The notes: a model not told the origin generated them from the letters alone. Shown: positions 1 through 8,789, numbered from the stretch's first letter. The stretch is DNA of 32,141 nucleotides from an uncultured Lachnospiraceae bacterium (GCA_951800145.1 CATOJE010000039.1:1-32141); one strand, 5' to 3'. Numbers and translations: made by a program.

Positions 1-24
1 AACGGCAAGGCGCATAGGAACTCG

Positions 25-61
25 AAAAGACGGTACAGCCCTTGTAATTGGGGCTATACCG
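25..61 (-). terminator. Terminator of the lacI-type gene
   Basis: On the minus strand an 11-bp stem (CGGTATAGCCC pairing with GGGCTGTACCG, one mismatch) with a short AT-rich loop is followed by TCTTTT. It lies about 70 bases after the regulator stop codon, where an intrinsic terminator is expected. Confidence 0.65.
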
Positions 62-128
62 CCTAATCTGAAATTACTTCCCTCTAACCGTAAACATTTT
101 TGTTTGTGGGTTTTTTAATTAGGATATA

Positions 129-1196
129 TTACCAGTTTTCCAGATCCCAAGTGCTTTTCGTGCCAGCCACTGTGGAATTGCGGACTACCAGATCGCCATT
201 TAACCGGATAAGCATACGGGAAGCATTTGGATTTTCGATTCTGCGCATAAGCAGCTCCAGTGCCATTTTTCCCATCTCCTCTTTTGGAATATTGATGGAA
301 GACATTTGGATGAGGGAGGCAGGGAAGTTGTCATCGTATCCAATGACAGCGATATCCTCCGGAATCTTCAGGCCTTTATCCATCGCCGCCCGCATGGCTC
401 CGATGGCCATTTGATCATTTCCTGCAATCAGTCCGTCTATCATTTCTCCAGACGCAAGTATCGTCTTCATACATTCATATCCGCTGACCGGTGTATAATC
501 CCCCTCCAGAATCAGCCTGCTGTTAAAAGGCAGGTTATATTTTTTCAAGCTGGCAAGATATCCTTCTTTTCTTAGCTTTCCTGTGTTATATGCAAAAGGC
601 GCTGCAATATAGGCAATATGCCTGCGGCCGATATCATAAAGATGATTAAAAGCCGTGAAAATACCATCCACATCATCGACGATCACTGCATCCAGCCTTG
701 TGTTTAATTCCGATTCAATGCAGATAAGAGGAATTGGATGCCCGTTGATTTTTAAGTCTGTTAATTCTTCCAGATAGGAAACGTTCGCTGGATCTGCTGT
801 ATCAGCACAGGAGGAAAGGATGATACCGTCGATCCACAAGCTCTTCAGCATCTGGATCAGTTCCTGCTCCTTATTTAGCTCTCCACCAGTGGCAAAGACT
901 GTGACTGTGTATCCAAGCCGATCGGCATCACCCTGGATGCTTTGAAGAAGAGGCGGAAAGAAGATGGATGTGAGTGAGTTGACTACTACTGCAATATTAT
1001 GCGTGCGGCCGCTTTTTAAACCTTTGGCAACCATATTTACTTCATAATGCAGTTCTTCTACCGCATCCATAACCCGTTTGCGCAGAGAATCGCTGACGGG
1101 CTTTGTTCCATTAAGCACATGGGATACCGTAGAGATGGAGACGCCCGCCGTTTTGGCAACATCTTTAATTCCGATTGGTTTCATTTCTTTTTCCAT
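129..1196 (-). CDS. LacI-family transcriptional regulator
   Basis: DNA-binding repressor of sugar catabolism, 355 aa from the chosen start. The N-terminal helix-turn-helix is classical (IKDVAKTAGVSISTVSHVLN, about residues 10-30), followed by the hinge helix and a periplasmic-binding-protein-like effector domain. An in-frame ATG five codons upstream exists, but those codons (Arg-Arg) are themselves the AGGAGG ribosome site at 1203-1208, which sits 6 bases before the ATG at 1196, so 1196 is the better start. It is divergent from the creatininase/ABC operon. A LacI-type operator lies in its own leader and another at the start of the operon, so it is probably an autoregulated local repressor released by a cyclitol or sugar inducer. 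The family call is secure; the effector is inferred. Confidence 0.95.
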   Translation of the reverse strand: MEKEMKPIGIKDVAKTAGVSISTVSHVLNGTKPVSDSLRKRVMDAVEELHYEVNMVAKGLKSGRTHNIAVVVNSLTSIFFPPLLQSIQGDADRLGYTVTVFATGGELNKEQELIQMLKSLWIDGIILSSCADTADPANVSYLEELTDLKINGHPIPLICIESELNTRLDAVIVDDVDGIFTAFNHLYDIGRRHIAYIAAPFAYNTGKLRKEGYLASLKKYNLPFNSRLILEGDYTPVSGYECMKTILASGEMIDGLIAGNDQMAIGAMRAAMDKGLKIPEDIAVIGYDDNFPASLIQMSSINIPKEEMGKMALELLMRRIENPNASRMLIRLNGDLVVRNSTVAGTKSTWDLENW

Positions 1197-1221
1197 TATA
1201 TTCCTCCTCATGGCGATAATT

Positions 1222-1235
1222 GAAAAACGATTTTC
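1222..1235. promoter_or_regulatory. LacI-type operator in the regulator leader
   Basis: GAAAAACGATTTTC is an imperfect palindrome centred on CG, the usual centre of LacI-family operators. It lies between the regulator promoter and its start codon and resembles the site at 1391-1406, suggesting autoregulation. No binding data. Confidence 0.5.
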
Positions 1236-1280
1236 TTTATATGAAAAAATAAATTTTCTGATCTTGTGTATTTATATACT

Positions 1281-1309
1281 ATTATAAACATAAATTTAAG
1301 TAAAATCAA
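1281..1309 (-). promoter_or_regulatory. Promoter of the LacI-type regulator
   Basis: On the minus strand TTGATT (1304-1309), a 17-base spacer and a perfect TATAAT (1281-1286) form a sigma-A-type promoter about 85 bases before the start codon. Confidence 0.7.
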
Positions 1310-1354
1310 GAAAAAAATAGCAGAATACATATAAAAATATTTTGCAAAAAACTA

Positions 1355-1383
1355 TTAACAGTGAAAACAAACAATGATATAGT
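1355..1383 (+). promoter_or_regulatory. Promoter of the cyclitol/sugar operon
   Basis: TTAACA (1355-1360), a 17-base spacer and TATAGT (1378-1383) preceded by TGA, an extended -10. The predicted transcript start near 1390 falls on the operator at 1391-1406, a classic repression arrangement. Confidence 0.7.
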
Positions 1384-1390
1384 TCTAAAT

Positions 1391-1406
1391 AGAAAAACGT
1401 TTCGCT
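1391..1406. promoter_or_regulatory. LacI-type operator at the operon transcript start
   Basis: AGAAAAACGTTTCGCT is a near-palindrome centred on CG (arms AGAAAAAC / GTTTCGCT). It overlaps the predicted +1 and is the likely main binding site of the divergent LacI-type regulator. Confidence 0.6.
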
Positions 1407-1430
1407 AATCAAGATTCAAGGAGGAGAAAG

Positions 1431-2612
1431 ATGATAAAGAATTTACCTACATTTCATTATGAGGGAAATAACAGGCGTTCAGATTTTGATGAATTTGACA
1501 AGGCAGACAAGTGGATTCTTACCGATGATCCGGCCATTATCTTCGAAAATACGGAGGTAGGAAGGCTGAAAAAGAAAATCTGGGATATGACGATGGAGGA
1601 GATTGATACGGTCCTGGAGGATTATGGGATCCCCTCGGCACCAGAGCTTGGCAAGGCAGGTACATACATTCAAAATACCCCACGGGCAAGGCAGATTGAA
1701 AAGCGCCGGAAAAATGACATCCTGCTTGTACCCATCGGGTGCACAGAGAACCACGGGCTCCATAATAACACTGGATTAGATACCTTTATGTGCACACAAA
1801 TTTGCGAGGCGGTACGCCGCAAAACAGCAAAGGAGGGCCACGAGATTAGCCTGGCTTTCCCGCCCCTGAACTACGGCGGACATCCATATCATCATATGGG
1901 TATGCCAGGGACGGTGATCATGCCAGAGGAGGTTGTAAAGGAAACCCTGATTTATTTTATGCTTGGCATGTGGGACGATGGCTACCGTAAGATTATATTT
2001 GTGAATAATCATGGACATCTGTGGATGCTGGAAGCGGCGATTCAGGAGTTCTGCAAAAGATATCAGCTGCCTGGGATCTTCCGGGTGCTGGACTGGCATA
2101 GATGTGTCCGGGAGTTTTTCTATCCGGTGAAAAGTCATGAAGACAGCCTGAGCACACATTTTGTCCATGCGGATGAGGCGGAGACGGCGGTGGCGCTGCT
2201 TATGTTTAAGGATATGGTGGATATGGACTATGTTCAGGATAAACTGGGTGAGCCTCTTCTTCCTGACGGCCATGTAGATAAGTCGGTAGATCCCTGGAGA
2301 CGCCCGAGCCGTTGGAGTGAGGGTGAAGGCCATGCTGCTATTGAGCGTTCTGCCACACCTGAGGGGATTGTAGGCGTTCCGTCGAAGGCTACCGCCGAAA
2401 AGGCGAAAAGGCCCATTGCCGCGATTGTTACCTATCTGACTCTTTTAGTGGATCAGATTTATGAGAAATATCCTTCCGGAAAGGTTCCTCCCATCGAAAA
2501 GATTTCCTTACGGTCTCCAGAAGAGCTGGCGCCTTTCTTGAAGGAGCCCATGAGTGAAGGCTGGAAGTCAGTTGCAGAGCTTCCCAGAATCGGGTATTTC
2601 GAGCATCTGTAG
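1431..2612 (+). CDS. iolN: Creatininase-family hydrolase, probable 3-dehydro-scyllo-inosose hydrolase
   Basis: 393-aa metal-dependent cyclic amide/ketone hydrolase. Creatininase-family motifs are in order: VPIGCTENHG (Glu106, His108) with Asp117, then HPYHHMGMPGT near 151-161, VNNHGH (His194, His196) and ADEAET near 248. These are the expected zinc/manganese ligands. The ~100-residue N-terminal extension and the C-terminal part match my recollection of the inositol-pathway branch (IolN), which opens the ring of a diketo-inositol, rather than true creatininase. AGGAGGAG precedes the ATG. It is first in an operon with a ribose-type ABC transporter, a TIM-barrel isomerase and a cupin, fitting import and catabolism of a cyclitol. 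No inositol dehydrogenase is in the window. Family sure, exact substrate inferred. Confidence 0.75.
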   Translation: MIKNLPTFHYEGNNRRSDFDEFDKADKWILTDDPAIIFENTEVGRLKKKIWDMTMEEIDTVLEDYGIPSAPELGKAGTYIQNTPRARQIEKRRKNDILLVPIGCTENHGLHNNTGLDTFMCTQICEAVRRKTAKEGHEISLAFPPLNYGGHPYHHMGMPGTVIMPEEVVKETLIYFMLGMWDDGYRKIIFVNNHGHLWMLEAAIQEFCKRYQLPGIFRVLDWHRCVREFFYPVKSHEDSLSTHFVHADEAETAVALLMFKDMVDMDYVQDKLGEPLLPDGHVDKSVDPWRRPSRWSEGEGHAAIERSATPEGIVGVPSKATAEKAKRPIAAIVTYLTLLVDQIYEKYPSGKVPPIEKISLRSPEELAPFLKEPMSEGWKSVAELPRIGYFEHL

Positions 2613-2716
2613 GGCACAGGATGCCCAAGGGTAAAGGCTGCAAATCATCTGCTCATGGGTATAGGAAGCAGAGAAGGGTAAAAACAAATGACTGCCGCAG
2701 AAGCAGAGGATGGATT

Positions 2717-2989
2717 ATGGAACGATATCTGGAGAAAATTACAAAATGCATGAGGGGAATCCTGGTGCAGGTGGATGATGAGACCTACGCCTCAGTAGAA
2801 GGCCTGCGGGTGATTTATGGGATGGTAGAGGGCCAGGAAGGGCTCATTGTTGACGGGGCATGTGCGTTCCAGTTTTCAGGCCAGCTCTATGGAGGGAGAT
2901 TCGGCGTGAAGGTATGCCCCATAAGCCAGGAGAATAAAGTGGCGCTGAGCCGTCATTTCAAAGAGATGGGCTTTGCAGCAGCGATATAA
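2717..2989 (+). CDS. Small conserved-looking protein of unknown function
   Basis: 90-aa soluble protein starting MERYLEKITKCMRG. The ATG at 2717 follows AGAGGA (2705-2710) with a 6-base gap; the same frame is open from 2621 but has no ribosome site there. No signal peptide, membrane segment or recognised motif; rich in Gly and Val, consistent with a compact alpha/beta fold. It lies in line with the hydrolase and the ABC ATPase, so it is probably co-transcribed and may be an accessory or regulatory subunit of the catabolic operon. I do not recognise the family. Confidence 0.6.
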   Translation: MERYLEKITKCMRGILVQVDDETYASVEGLRVIYGMVEGQEGLIVDGACAFQFSGQLYGGRFGVKVCPISQENKVALSRHFKEMGFAAAI

Positions 2990-3036
2990 GGGAGTGCTCA
3001 AAAAGAGTACGCTCCAAAACAGAAAGGAGGGAGAAC

Positions 3037-4524
3037 TTGAGCGGGATAAAAAAGCCGATTCTGCAGATGGCAGGGATTACAAAGCGCTTCCCAGGTACGC
3101 TGGCATTAGATCAGGTCCAGCTGACCTGTTACCCGGGGAAGGTACATGTGCTTCTTGGTGAAAACGGGGCAGGAAAATCAACGCTGGTTAAGATTTTATC
3201 CGGAGTGTATACAAGGGACGAGGGAACCATCGAGTTTGAAGGCAGGCAAGTGAATTATACCAATGTAAGAGAAGCCATGGCATATGGAATCAGCATCATT
3301 CACCAGGAGCTGAACCTTCTGCCAGAACGGACCATCGCCCAGAATATATACATCGGCCATGAGCCGCGCAATCAGGCCGGACTGATTGATTATGGAAAAA
3401 TGGTGAAGGACTCCAGGGCGCTGCTAAAGAATCTGGGCCTTGACCTGAATCCGGATGATTATATAAAGAATTTGAGCATTGCTCAGCAGCAGATGGTGGA
3501 AGTGGTAAAGGCACTTTCCAATCGGATCAAGGTGCTGATTATGGATGAGCCAACCTCTTCCCTGACCCAGAAGGAAATTGCGAAGCTGTTTGAGATCATG
3601 GAGCAGCTGAAAAAGCAGAATGTGGCGATTATCTATATTTCTCATCGGATGGACGAGATCAAACGAGTAGGAGATCAGGTTACCATCATGCGGGATGGGA
3701 AATATATTGCCACGCTGGATGCGAAAACCATGGATTTAGATGATGCCATTACCATGATGGTGGGCCGGAAGATCGATAATCTGTATGCACGCAGCTATAA
3801 TAAGCCAGGGAAGGAAATTTTAAGGACCAGGGATCTGAAGGGGCTGCGGTTTCGAAATGTGAATATTACTGTACATGAGGGAGAGATCGTTTCCCTTTCC
3901 GGGCTTGTGGGAGCTGGGCGGACAGAGATTGCAAAAGCGCTGTTTGGCTATGACCCCATTGAAGAAGGCGGCTTCCAGCTGTTTGGTGAGGAAATTAAGA
4001 AGCCGTCCCCCAAGAAGTGCATCAGCAGGGGGATGGCCTTCCTCCCGGAGGATAGAAAGGCGGAGGGCCTGCATCTGCTTATGCCGATTAAAGAAAATAT
4101 TGTCGCGGCCTGCCTGAAGAAAGACTTTCCTAATTTTATTCTTAATGGCAAGACGGAGCAGACCCTGGGGGAATTGTATCAAGATAAGCTGCGGATCGCC
4201 ACCTCCGACGTGGATAAGCTGGTTGGAGAGCTTTCCGGCGGCAACCAGCAAAAGGTTGTGATTGCCAAATGGCTGGCCACTTCCTGTAAGCTGATTATCT
4301 TTGATGAACCTACAAGAGGTATTGATGTAGGCGCTAAGGCGGAAATCTACGCATTGATGGATGAGCTGGTATCCCAGGGCTATGGAATTTTAATGATCTC
4401 ATCGGAGCTTGGCGAGGTAATCGGCGTCAGTGACCGGGTGTATGTTATGAGAGAGGGAGAGATTCAGGCAGAGCTGTCTCATGAAAGTCTTACTCAGGAA
4501 AATATCATGCGGTATGCAATTTAA
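3037..4524 (+). CDS. Sugar ABC transporter ATP-binding protein (RbsA/MglA type)
   Basis: 495-aa double ATPase energising import of a sugar or cyclitol. The first domain has Walker A GENGAGKST and Walker B LIMDEPTSS; its signature region is the divergent LSIAQQQMVEV. The second has the degenerate P-loop GLVGAGRTEI, signature LSGGNQQKV and Walker B LIIFDEPTRGID. This asymmetry is typical of RbsA-type proteins. The start is a TTG at 3037, supported by AAAGGAGG (3023-3030) with a 6-base gap and by the normal N-terminus right after it. It is followed closely by two permeases and a lipoprotein binding protein, forming a complete carbohydrate importer. Substrate not visible from sequence; context suggests inositol-like compounds. 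Confidence 0.95.
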   Translation: MSGIKKPILQMAGITKRFPGTLALDQVQLTCYPGKVHVLLGENGAGKSTLVKILSGVYTRDEGTIEFEGRQVNYTNVREAMAYGISIIHQELNLLPERTIAQNIYIGHEPRNQAGLIDYGKMVKDSRALLKNLGLDLNPDDYIKNLSIAQQQMVEVVKALSNRIKVLIMDEPTSSLTQKEIAKLFEIMEQLKKQNVAIIYISHRMDEIKRVGDQVTIMRDGKYIATLDAKTMDLDDAITMMVGRKIDNLYARSYNKPGKEILRTRDLKGLRFRNVNITVHEGEIVSLSGLVGAGRTEIAKALFGYDPIEEGGFQLFGEEIKKPSPKKCISRGMAFLPEDRKAEGLHLLMPIKENIVAACLKKDFPNFILNGKTEQTLGELYQDKLRIATSDVDKLVGELSGGNQQKVVIAKWLATSCKLIIFDEPTRGIDVGAKAEIYALMDELVSQGYGILMISSELGEVIGVSDRVYVMREGEIQAELSHESLTQENIMRYAI

Positions 4525-4537
4525 GGGAGGGGTGAAT

Positions 4538-5506
4538 ATGTCAAAGGTAACAGGCTGGCTGAAAAAACAGAATATACCCGGGATTGTATACGGATCTGTG
4601 CTGATCTTTCTCTTTTTTTCGATCATTGAGAAGAAGTTTTTTACGCCGTATAATGTTATGCTGATTGCCAGGAATTCCTGCATTCTCCTGACGGTTTCCA
4701 TCGGTATGACCATGGCGGTTCTGATCGGCCAGGTGGATCTGTCCGTTGGATCTGTCATGTCCGTCTCTGCGGTTATGGTGAAGAACGGTGTGCCTCTTGC
4801 AGCGGCGCTTATGGCTGCATTTGGGGCGGCGGCCTTGTTTGGGCTGGTAAATGGGATCCTGATTGCAGTGCTGAAGGTAGATTACTGGATTACTACCTTT
4901 GCTACCATGAGCATCGGTGCAGGGCTGGCTTTGGTTATCTCCGATGGATCAACGGTACCGATCAGCAGCAAATTTCTGGACTTTCTGGGGAATGGAAAGG
5001 TATGTGGCGTTTATTTCCTGATTGTTTTAACCATTGTACTAACCGTGCTGATTCTCTTTCTGCTGAAAAGGTCAAAGCTGGGCTATGATGTTTATTCCAT
5101 CGGCGGCTCAGAAAATGTGGCCAGGCTGAGCGGGCTCGACGTGAACCGAACCAGGATGATGGTGTACCTGATCAGCAGCCTGATCGCCGCCTTGGCAGGG
5201 ATCCTGATCACTGGCATGACAAATTCCGCAAGTCCTATCGTGGGATCAGAGTATTCGTTCAATGCGCTGGCTGCGGTTGTGATCGGAGGGACCTCGCTCA
5301 ATGGCGGGAAGGGCGGCGTGGCAGGGACGGTTTTTGGAACGGTGCTTTTAAGAATCATTGCAAGCGGCCTTGCTATGCTGGGGGTTCCGGCTACCTGGCA
5401 GAAGGTGATTCAGGGACTGATTATTGTAGTCATCATCGTTGCGGATGTTTCCTCAGAGAAGAAAAAGGATGTAAACGGGCTAAGGAGGATCTATGCAAAT
5501 GATTGA
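4538..5506 (+). CDS. Sugar ABC transporter permease 1 (RbsC type)
   Basis: 322-aa hydrophobic membrane protein of the ribose/galactose permease family. It carries many transmembrane segments and the conserved regions GMTMAVLIGQVDLSVGS and AAVVIGGTSLNGGKGG typical of RbsC-like proteins. The ATG at 4538 sits behind GGGAGGGG directly after the ATPase stop; an upstream in-frame ATG at 4481 would overlap the ATPase gene by 44 bases and is rejected. Its 3' end overlaps the next permease by 14 bases. The pair would form a heterodimeric channel, unlike the single RbsC of the classical ribose system. Confidence 0.93.
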   Translation: MSKVTGWLKKQNIPGIVYGSVLIFLFFSIIEKKFFTPYNVMLIARNSCILLTVSIGMTMAVLIGQVDLSVGSVMSVSAVMVKNGVPLAAALMAAFGAAALFGLVNGILIAVLKVDYWITTFATMSIGAGLALVISDGSTVPISSKFLDFLGNGKVCGVYFLIVLTIVLTVLILFLLKRSKLGYDVYSIGGSENVARLSGLDVNRTRMMVYLISSLIAALAGILITGMTNSASPIVGSEYSFNALAAVVIGGTSLNGGKGGVAGTVFGTVLLRIIASGLAMLGVPATWQKVIQGLIIVVIIVADVSSEKKKDVNGLRRIYAND

Positions 5507-6458
5507 TTATTTTAAGAAAAATGTAGATTTCCTTTCGCGTATTACCATTCTGCTCATTATCGTGGCCGGGATGTCTGTGATTAATCCGCCGGCCTTTCTG
5601 AACTGGAATAATCTGAGTACTGTGATGTTCCAACAGGCGCCGTTTACGATCCTGATGAGCTTTGGCATGACCATGGCAATTATCACAAAAGGGATCGACA
5701 AGTCCATGGCGTCAATCGTAGTATTAGCCAGTATGCTAAGCGGAAGCTACTTTAAAAATGGGAATCTGGCAATGGGCTTTTTGATCGCGCTGGCGGTGGG
5801 GGCGGCGGCGGGACTGCTGAACGGAACGCTGATCACCCGGGTAGGCGTAGCGCCCTTTATTGCAACCTATGGGACGGATTTTATCGCTCTGGGACTGGCA
5901 TATGTGGTCTGTGCCGGAAGGTATATCTATGATTTTCCGGCGAATTTCCGGGTCATTACAAATGGCTGCTTCATACCCAGTGTGCCGAATATCGCGCTGG
6001 TAACGATGATCATTTTTATCCTGCTGTGGTTTTTGACGAGGAAGACGATATTTGGTCGGAGTATGTATTTAGCGGGATTTAACGTCGATGCAACAATCTT
6101 GTCCGGGATTGACGCAAAGAAAGTCGTAACGGTGGTATATACAATCAATGGATTGCTGGCGGCGCTTGTGGGTGTGCTTTATATGGCCAGGCTGAATGCG
6201 GCGGATCCCAATATCAGCGGTAACCTATGCCTGGACTCCATAGCGGCGTCGCTGATCGGCGGGACATCCTTTGGCGGCGGTAAAGGCAGTGTTTCAAACG
6301 CGGTTATAGGGGCGTTAATTATTGTATTTATCCGAAATGGTATGAACATCATGAATATTTCAACGAACTGGCAGCAGGCAGTGGTTGGATTTGTGATTAT
6401 TTTCTCTGTATTTTATGAGATGGCCATTGGAAGGCTGACAAAGAAACGAATGGGATGA
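5493..6458 (+). CDS. Sugar ABC transporter permease 2 (RbsC type)
   Basis: 321-aa second permease of the same family as its neighbour. It has the matching signature regions SFGMTMAIITKGIDKSMAS and AASLIGGTSFGGGKGS and multiple membrane helices. AAGGAGG (5482-5488) precedes two close in-frame ATGs (5493 and 5499), so the start could be either; the 14-base overlap with permease 1 suggests coupled translation. Sequence divergence between the two permeases indicates a heterodimer rather than a recent duplication. Confidence 0.93.
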   Translation: MQMIDYFKKNVDFLSRITILLIIVAGMSVINPPAFLNWNNLSTVMFQQAPFTILMSFGMTMAIITKGIDKSMASIVVLASMLSGSYFKNGNLAMGFLIALAVGAAAGLLNGTLITRVGVAPFIATYGTDFIALGLAYVVCAGRYIYDFPANFRVITNGCFIPSVPNIALVTMIIFILLWFLTRKTIFGRSMYLAGFNVDATILSGIDAKKVVTVVYTINGLLAALVGVLYMARLNAADPNISGNLCLDSIAASLIGGTSFGGGKGSVSNAVIGALIIVFIRNGMNIMNISTNWQQAVVGFVIIFSVFYEMAIGRLTKKRMG

Positions 6459-6459
6459 G

Positions 6460-6480
6460 AAGCCCTTTTCGGGCTTTTAA
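6460..6480 (+). other. Intercistronic hairpin before the binding-protein gene
   Basis: AAGCCC, loop TTTTC, GGGCTT, then TTAA. This small stem-loop lies just after permease 2 and before the binding-protein gene. Such hairpins often stabilise the downstream mRNA or cause partial termination; it could help set a different level for the binding protein. Too weak to call a full terminator. Confidence 0.4.
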
Positions 6481-6518
6481 TCGGAACCTGAGGCAATAAA
6501 TAAAAGGAGAGTATTCAA

Positions 6519-7511
6519 ATGAAAAAAAGAATCGTGGCACTTGGTATGGTCTGTATAGCGGTATTGTCCATCTTGGCGGGATGTAGTAATGGTTCGGATA
6601 AGAATACATCATCTGGTGATGCGGGGACTGCGGAGACGAAGGCTGTCGCTGGGAAGGAAATCGTTTGTATCATGAAGGATAATGTTACTCCCTTCCATCT
6701 CTCGGTGGCAGAGGGATGTGAAAATGCAGGCGCGGAATACGGAGTAAAGATTACCGTACAGGCCCCGGTCAGCGGCGCCGGGGGGAGCAATGAGGAGCAG
6801 GCGCAGCTGGTGGAACAGGCAATCGCAAGCCAGGCGGACTGCGTCGTCATCGTACCGGTTGACTCGGAGGGGATCGTGCCGGCTATCAAGAAGCTGAATG
6901 AGGCAGGTATCCCGGTTGTGAATGTGAACACAAAAATTGCAGGCACCGAGGCAAAATATGAGTCCTTTGTAGCAATTGAGAATTATCAGGTGGGCTATCA
7001 GATGGCAAAGGCCTTGTGCGAGGCTATGGAGGGCAAGGGTAAAATGTTTGTGATTGAGGGAACCACCGGCGCCCAGACCTCCATCGACCGTACCAAGGGC
7101 GCGCTGGATGCAATTGGAGAATATCCGGATATTGTGGTTGCGGCGCAGCAGTCTGCTACCTACAACCGTGCAGAGGCCATGAATGTGGTCCAGAATCTGC
7201 TCCAGCAGACGCCGGATGTGGACGCGATCTTTTGCTGCAATGATGAGATGGCTCTTGGCTCGGCAGAGGCCGTAAACGCAGCAAATAAAACCGGTGAGAT
7301 TTTGATCTCCGGCGTAGATGGAAATGCGGATACACTGGTTGCAATCTCGGAGGGAAGCATTTATGCAACCTGTAACTCGAATCCGGTTGGACAGGGCTAC
7401 TATGGCGTCTATGAGGCGGCCAAGTATTTATCCGAAGGTGCTGCAGATCCTACTTACGCCATTGAAACCATTTTGATTACCGCGGAGAATGTTTCAGAGT
7501 TTATGGACTGA
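6519..7511 (+). CDS. Sugar-binding lipoprotein of the ABC transporter (RbsB type)
   Basis: 330-aa substrate-binding protein anchored outside the membrane. Lipoprotein signal peptide MKKRIVALGMVCIAVLSILA ends in lipobox LAGC with the lipidated Cys at 22, followed by a Ser/Thr/Gly-rich linker. The mature part is the periplasmic-binding-protein-like fold: QADCVVIVPVDSEGIVPAI, NEAGIPVVNVNTKI, DAIFCCNDEMALG and VDGNADTLVAI are typical of the ribose/galactose/inositol class. AAAAGGAGA precedes the ATG. It completes the transporter of the operon. The same fold as the effector domain of the LacI-type regulator fits recognition of one common ligand. Confidence 0.94.
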   Translation: MKKRIVALGMVCIAVLSILAGCSNGSDKNTSSGDAGTAETKAVAGKEIVCIMKDNVTPFHLSVAEGCENAGAEYGVKITVQAPVSGAGGSNEEQAQLVEQAIASQADCVVIVPVDSEGIVPAIKKLNEAGIPVVNVNTKIAGTEAKYESFVAIENYQVGYQMAKALCEAMEGKGKMFVIEGTTGAQTSIDRTKGALDAIGEYPDIVVAAQQSATYNRAEAMNVVQNLLQQTPDVDAIFCCNDEMALGSAEAVNAANKTGEILISGVDGNADTLVAISEGSIYATCNSNPVGQGYYGVYEAAKYLSEGAADPTYAIETILITAENVSEFMD

Positions 7512-7551
7512 TTTTGGGAAAGAAAAGAAATGTTTATGGAGGATGGGGACT

Positions 7552-8367
7552 ATGGACCGATATGGTTTTCCACTTTGTATACAGCTGACACTGCCGAAGC
7601 GATTTTGGGAGGACAGAGACTTTGCTGAAACAATGGAGCTGCTTGGAGACTATGGCTTTTACGGCGTGGAGCTGAATATCATTGATTTTATGTATACGGA
7701 TCCGGTAAAGCTGAAGTGCTTTCTGGCACGATTTGGCCTGCGGCTGACTATGGTTGCAACCGGTGTGTTTGCAAAAAAGAATAAACTGTCTCTCTCATCC
7801 CCGGATGAATCGGTTAGAAAGCAGACGGTTGACGCCTTCGGCCAGATCGTCCCATTTGCGGAAGCCTTGGATGCGGGGATTATCTGCGGATTTATCAAAG
7901 GAGGCGGCGAAGAAGAACCGGATATGGCCAGAAGAAAGCTGAAGCAGTCAGTCGATGAGCTGAAGGAACGGTTTGGAAATTCTTCTTCCTGCATTTATCT
8001 GGAGGCAACCAACCATTATGAGGCAACTATGGTGAACCGGGTGTCGGATGGTGTGGATTTTTTGGGAGAGGATGTAAAAAATATGCGGATTTTGCCGGAT
8101 ACCTACCACATGAATATCGAAGAGAGCAGCATGCCGGCAGTAATGGTTGGTTATGGGAGCTATTACAGCAATATTAATATATCGGATAATAACCGCTATT
8201 ATCCCGGCTTTGGAGCCATTGACTTTTATTCGGTTCTCAGTGTGCTGAAGGGGATGAATTACCAGGGGACGATGGCCATCGAGGGCCGTAATTTATATGG
8301 CCCGAGGGAGGATATCATACGAACCTGCAGGTATTTGTCAGGCGTGGCGGACAGGCTGGCTCATTAA
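7552..8367 (+). CDS. Xylose-isomerase-like TIM-barrel sugar isomerase/epimerase
   Basis: 271-aa protein of the AP-endonuclease-2/xylose-isomerase-like barrel family. Putative metal ligands fall at the expected strands: Glu40 in FYGVELNI, Glu in IYLEATNHYE, Asp and His in LPDTYHMNIEE, and the last Glu in MAIEGRN. The ATG at 7552 has GGAGG (7538-7542) 9 bases upstream; the frame is open further upstream but overlaps the binding-protein gene. It probably epimerises a keto-sugar acid made by the hydrolase. In Thermotoga the inositol pathway uses an IolN-type hydrolase followed by an IolO 5-keto-L-gluconate epimerase of similar size and fold, so an IolO-like role is plausible but not proven. Confidence 0.8.
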   Translation: MDRYGFPLCIQLTLPKRFWEDRDFAETMELLGDYGFYGVELNIIDFMYTDPVKLKCFLARFGLRLTMVATGVFAKKNKLSLSSPDESVRKQTVDAFGQIVPFAEALDAGIICGFIKGGGEEEPDMARRKLKQSVDELKERFGNSSSCIYLEATNHYEATMVNRVSDGVDFLGEDVKNMRILPDTYHMNIEESSMPAVMVGYGSYYSNINISDNNRYYPGFGAIDFYSVLSVLKGMNYQGTMAIEGRNLYGPREDIIRTCRYLSGVADRLAH

Positions 8368-8399
8368 GAAGGGCCTGACATAATAGGAAGGAGTAAATT

Positions 8400-8768
8400 A
8401 TGCAGATTGTAAAGGAAACAGGGAGAATTCCTTATTTTTCACAAGGAAGAGCAGGAGAGGTTAAAACCATCGTTGATGCATTAGGCGTTACGATGACCAA
8501 AGGGTTTATGGATCCGGGCCAGGGACTTGACATGCACAGGCATCCAAATGAGCAGATGGGGTATGTCCTGGCCGGGGAGGGTGAGCTTATAGTGGGAGAT
8601 ACCACCTATACGGTCAAGGCTGGCGATACATACTATATCCCCTCGAATGAATGGCATGCGTGGGAAAATAAGGGGATCGAGCGTTTTTATTATCTTGATA
8701 TATTTTCTCCCCGCAGAGAGGATCTGGAAAGCGGGAAATTTGATTTTGACAGGTGGCTTAAGAAGTAA
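8400..8768 (+). CDS. Single-domain cupin
   Basis: 122-aa small beta-barrel. Cupin motif 1 is GLDMHRHPNEQMGYVLAGEG (His46, His48, Glu51 or Gln52) and motif 2 is GDTYYIPSNEWHAWEN (His86), giving the usual three-His metal site. AGGAAGGAG precedes the ATG. It is the last gene of the sugar operon before a strong terminator. Similar cupins (KdgF, sugar-acid isomerases, dioxygenases) act in uronate catabolism, so it may open or isomerise a cyclic intermediate. The precise reaction cannot be read from the sequence. Confidence 0.85.
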   Translation: MQIVKETGRIPYFSQGRAGEVKTIVDALGVTMTKGFMDPGQGLDMHRHPNEQMGYVLAGEGELIVGDTTYTVKAGDTYYIPSNEWHAWENKGIERFYYLDIFSPRREDLESGKFDFDRWLKK

Positions 8769-8789
8769 AAGAAAATAGGAAAATAGCTA

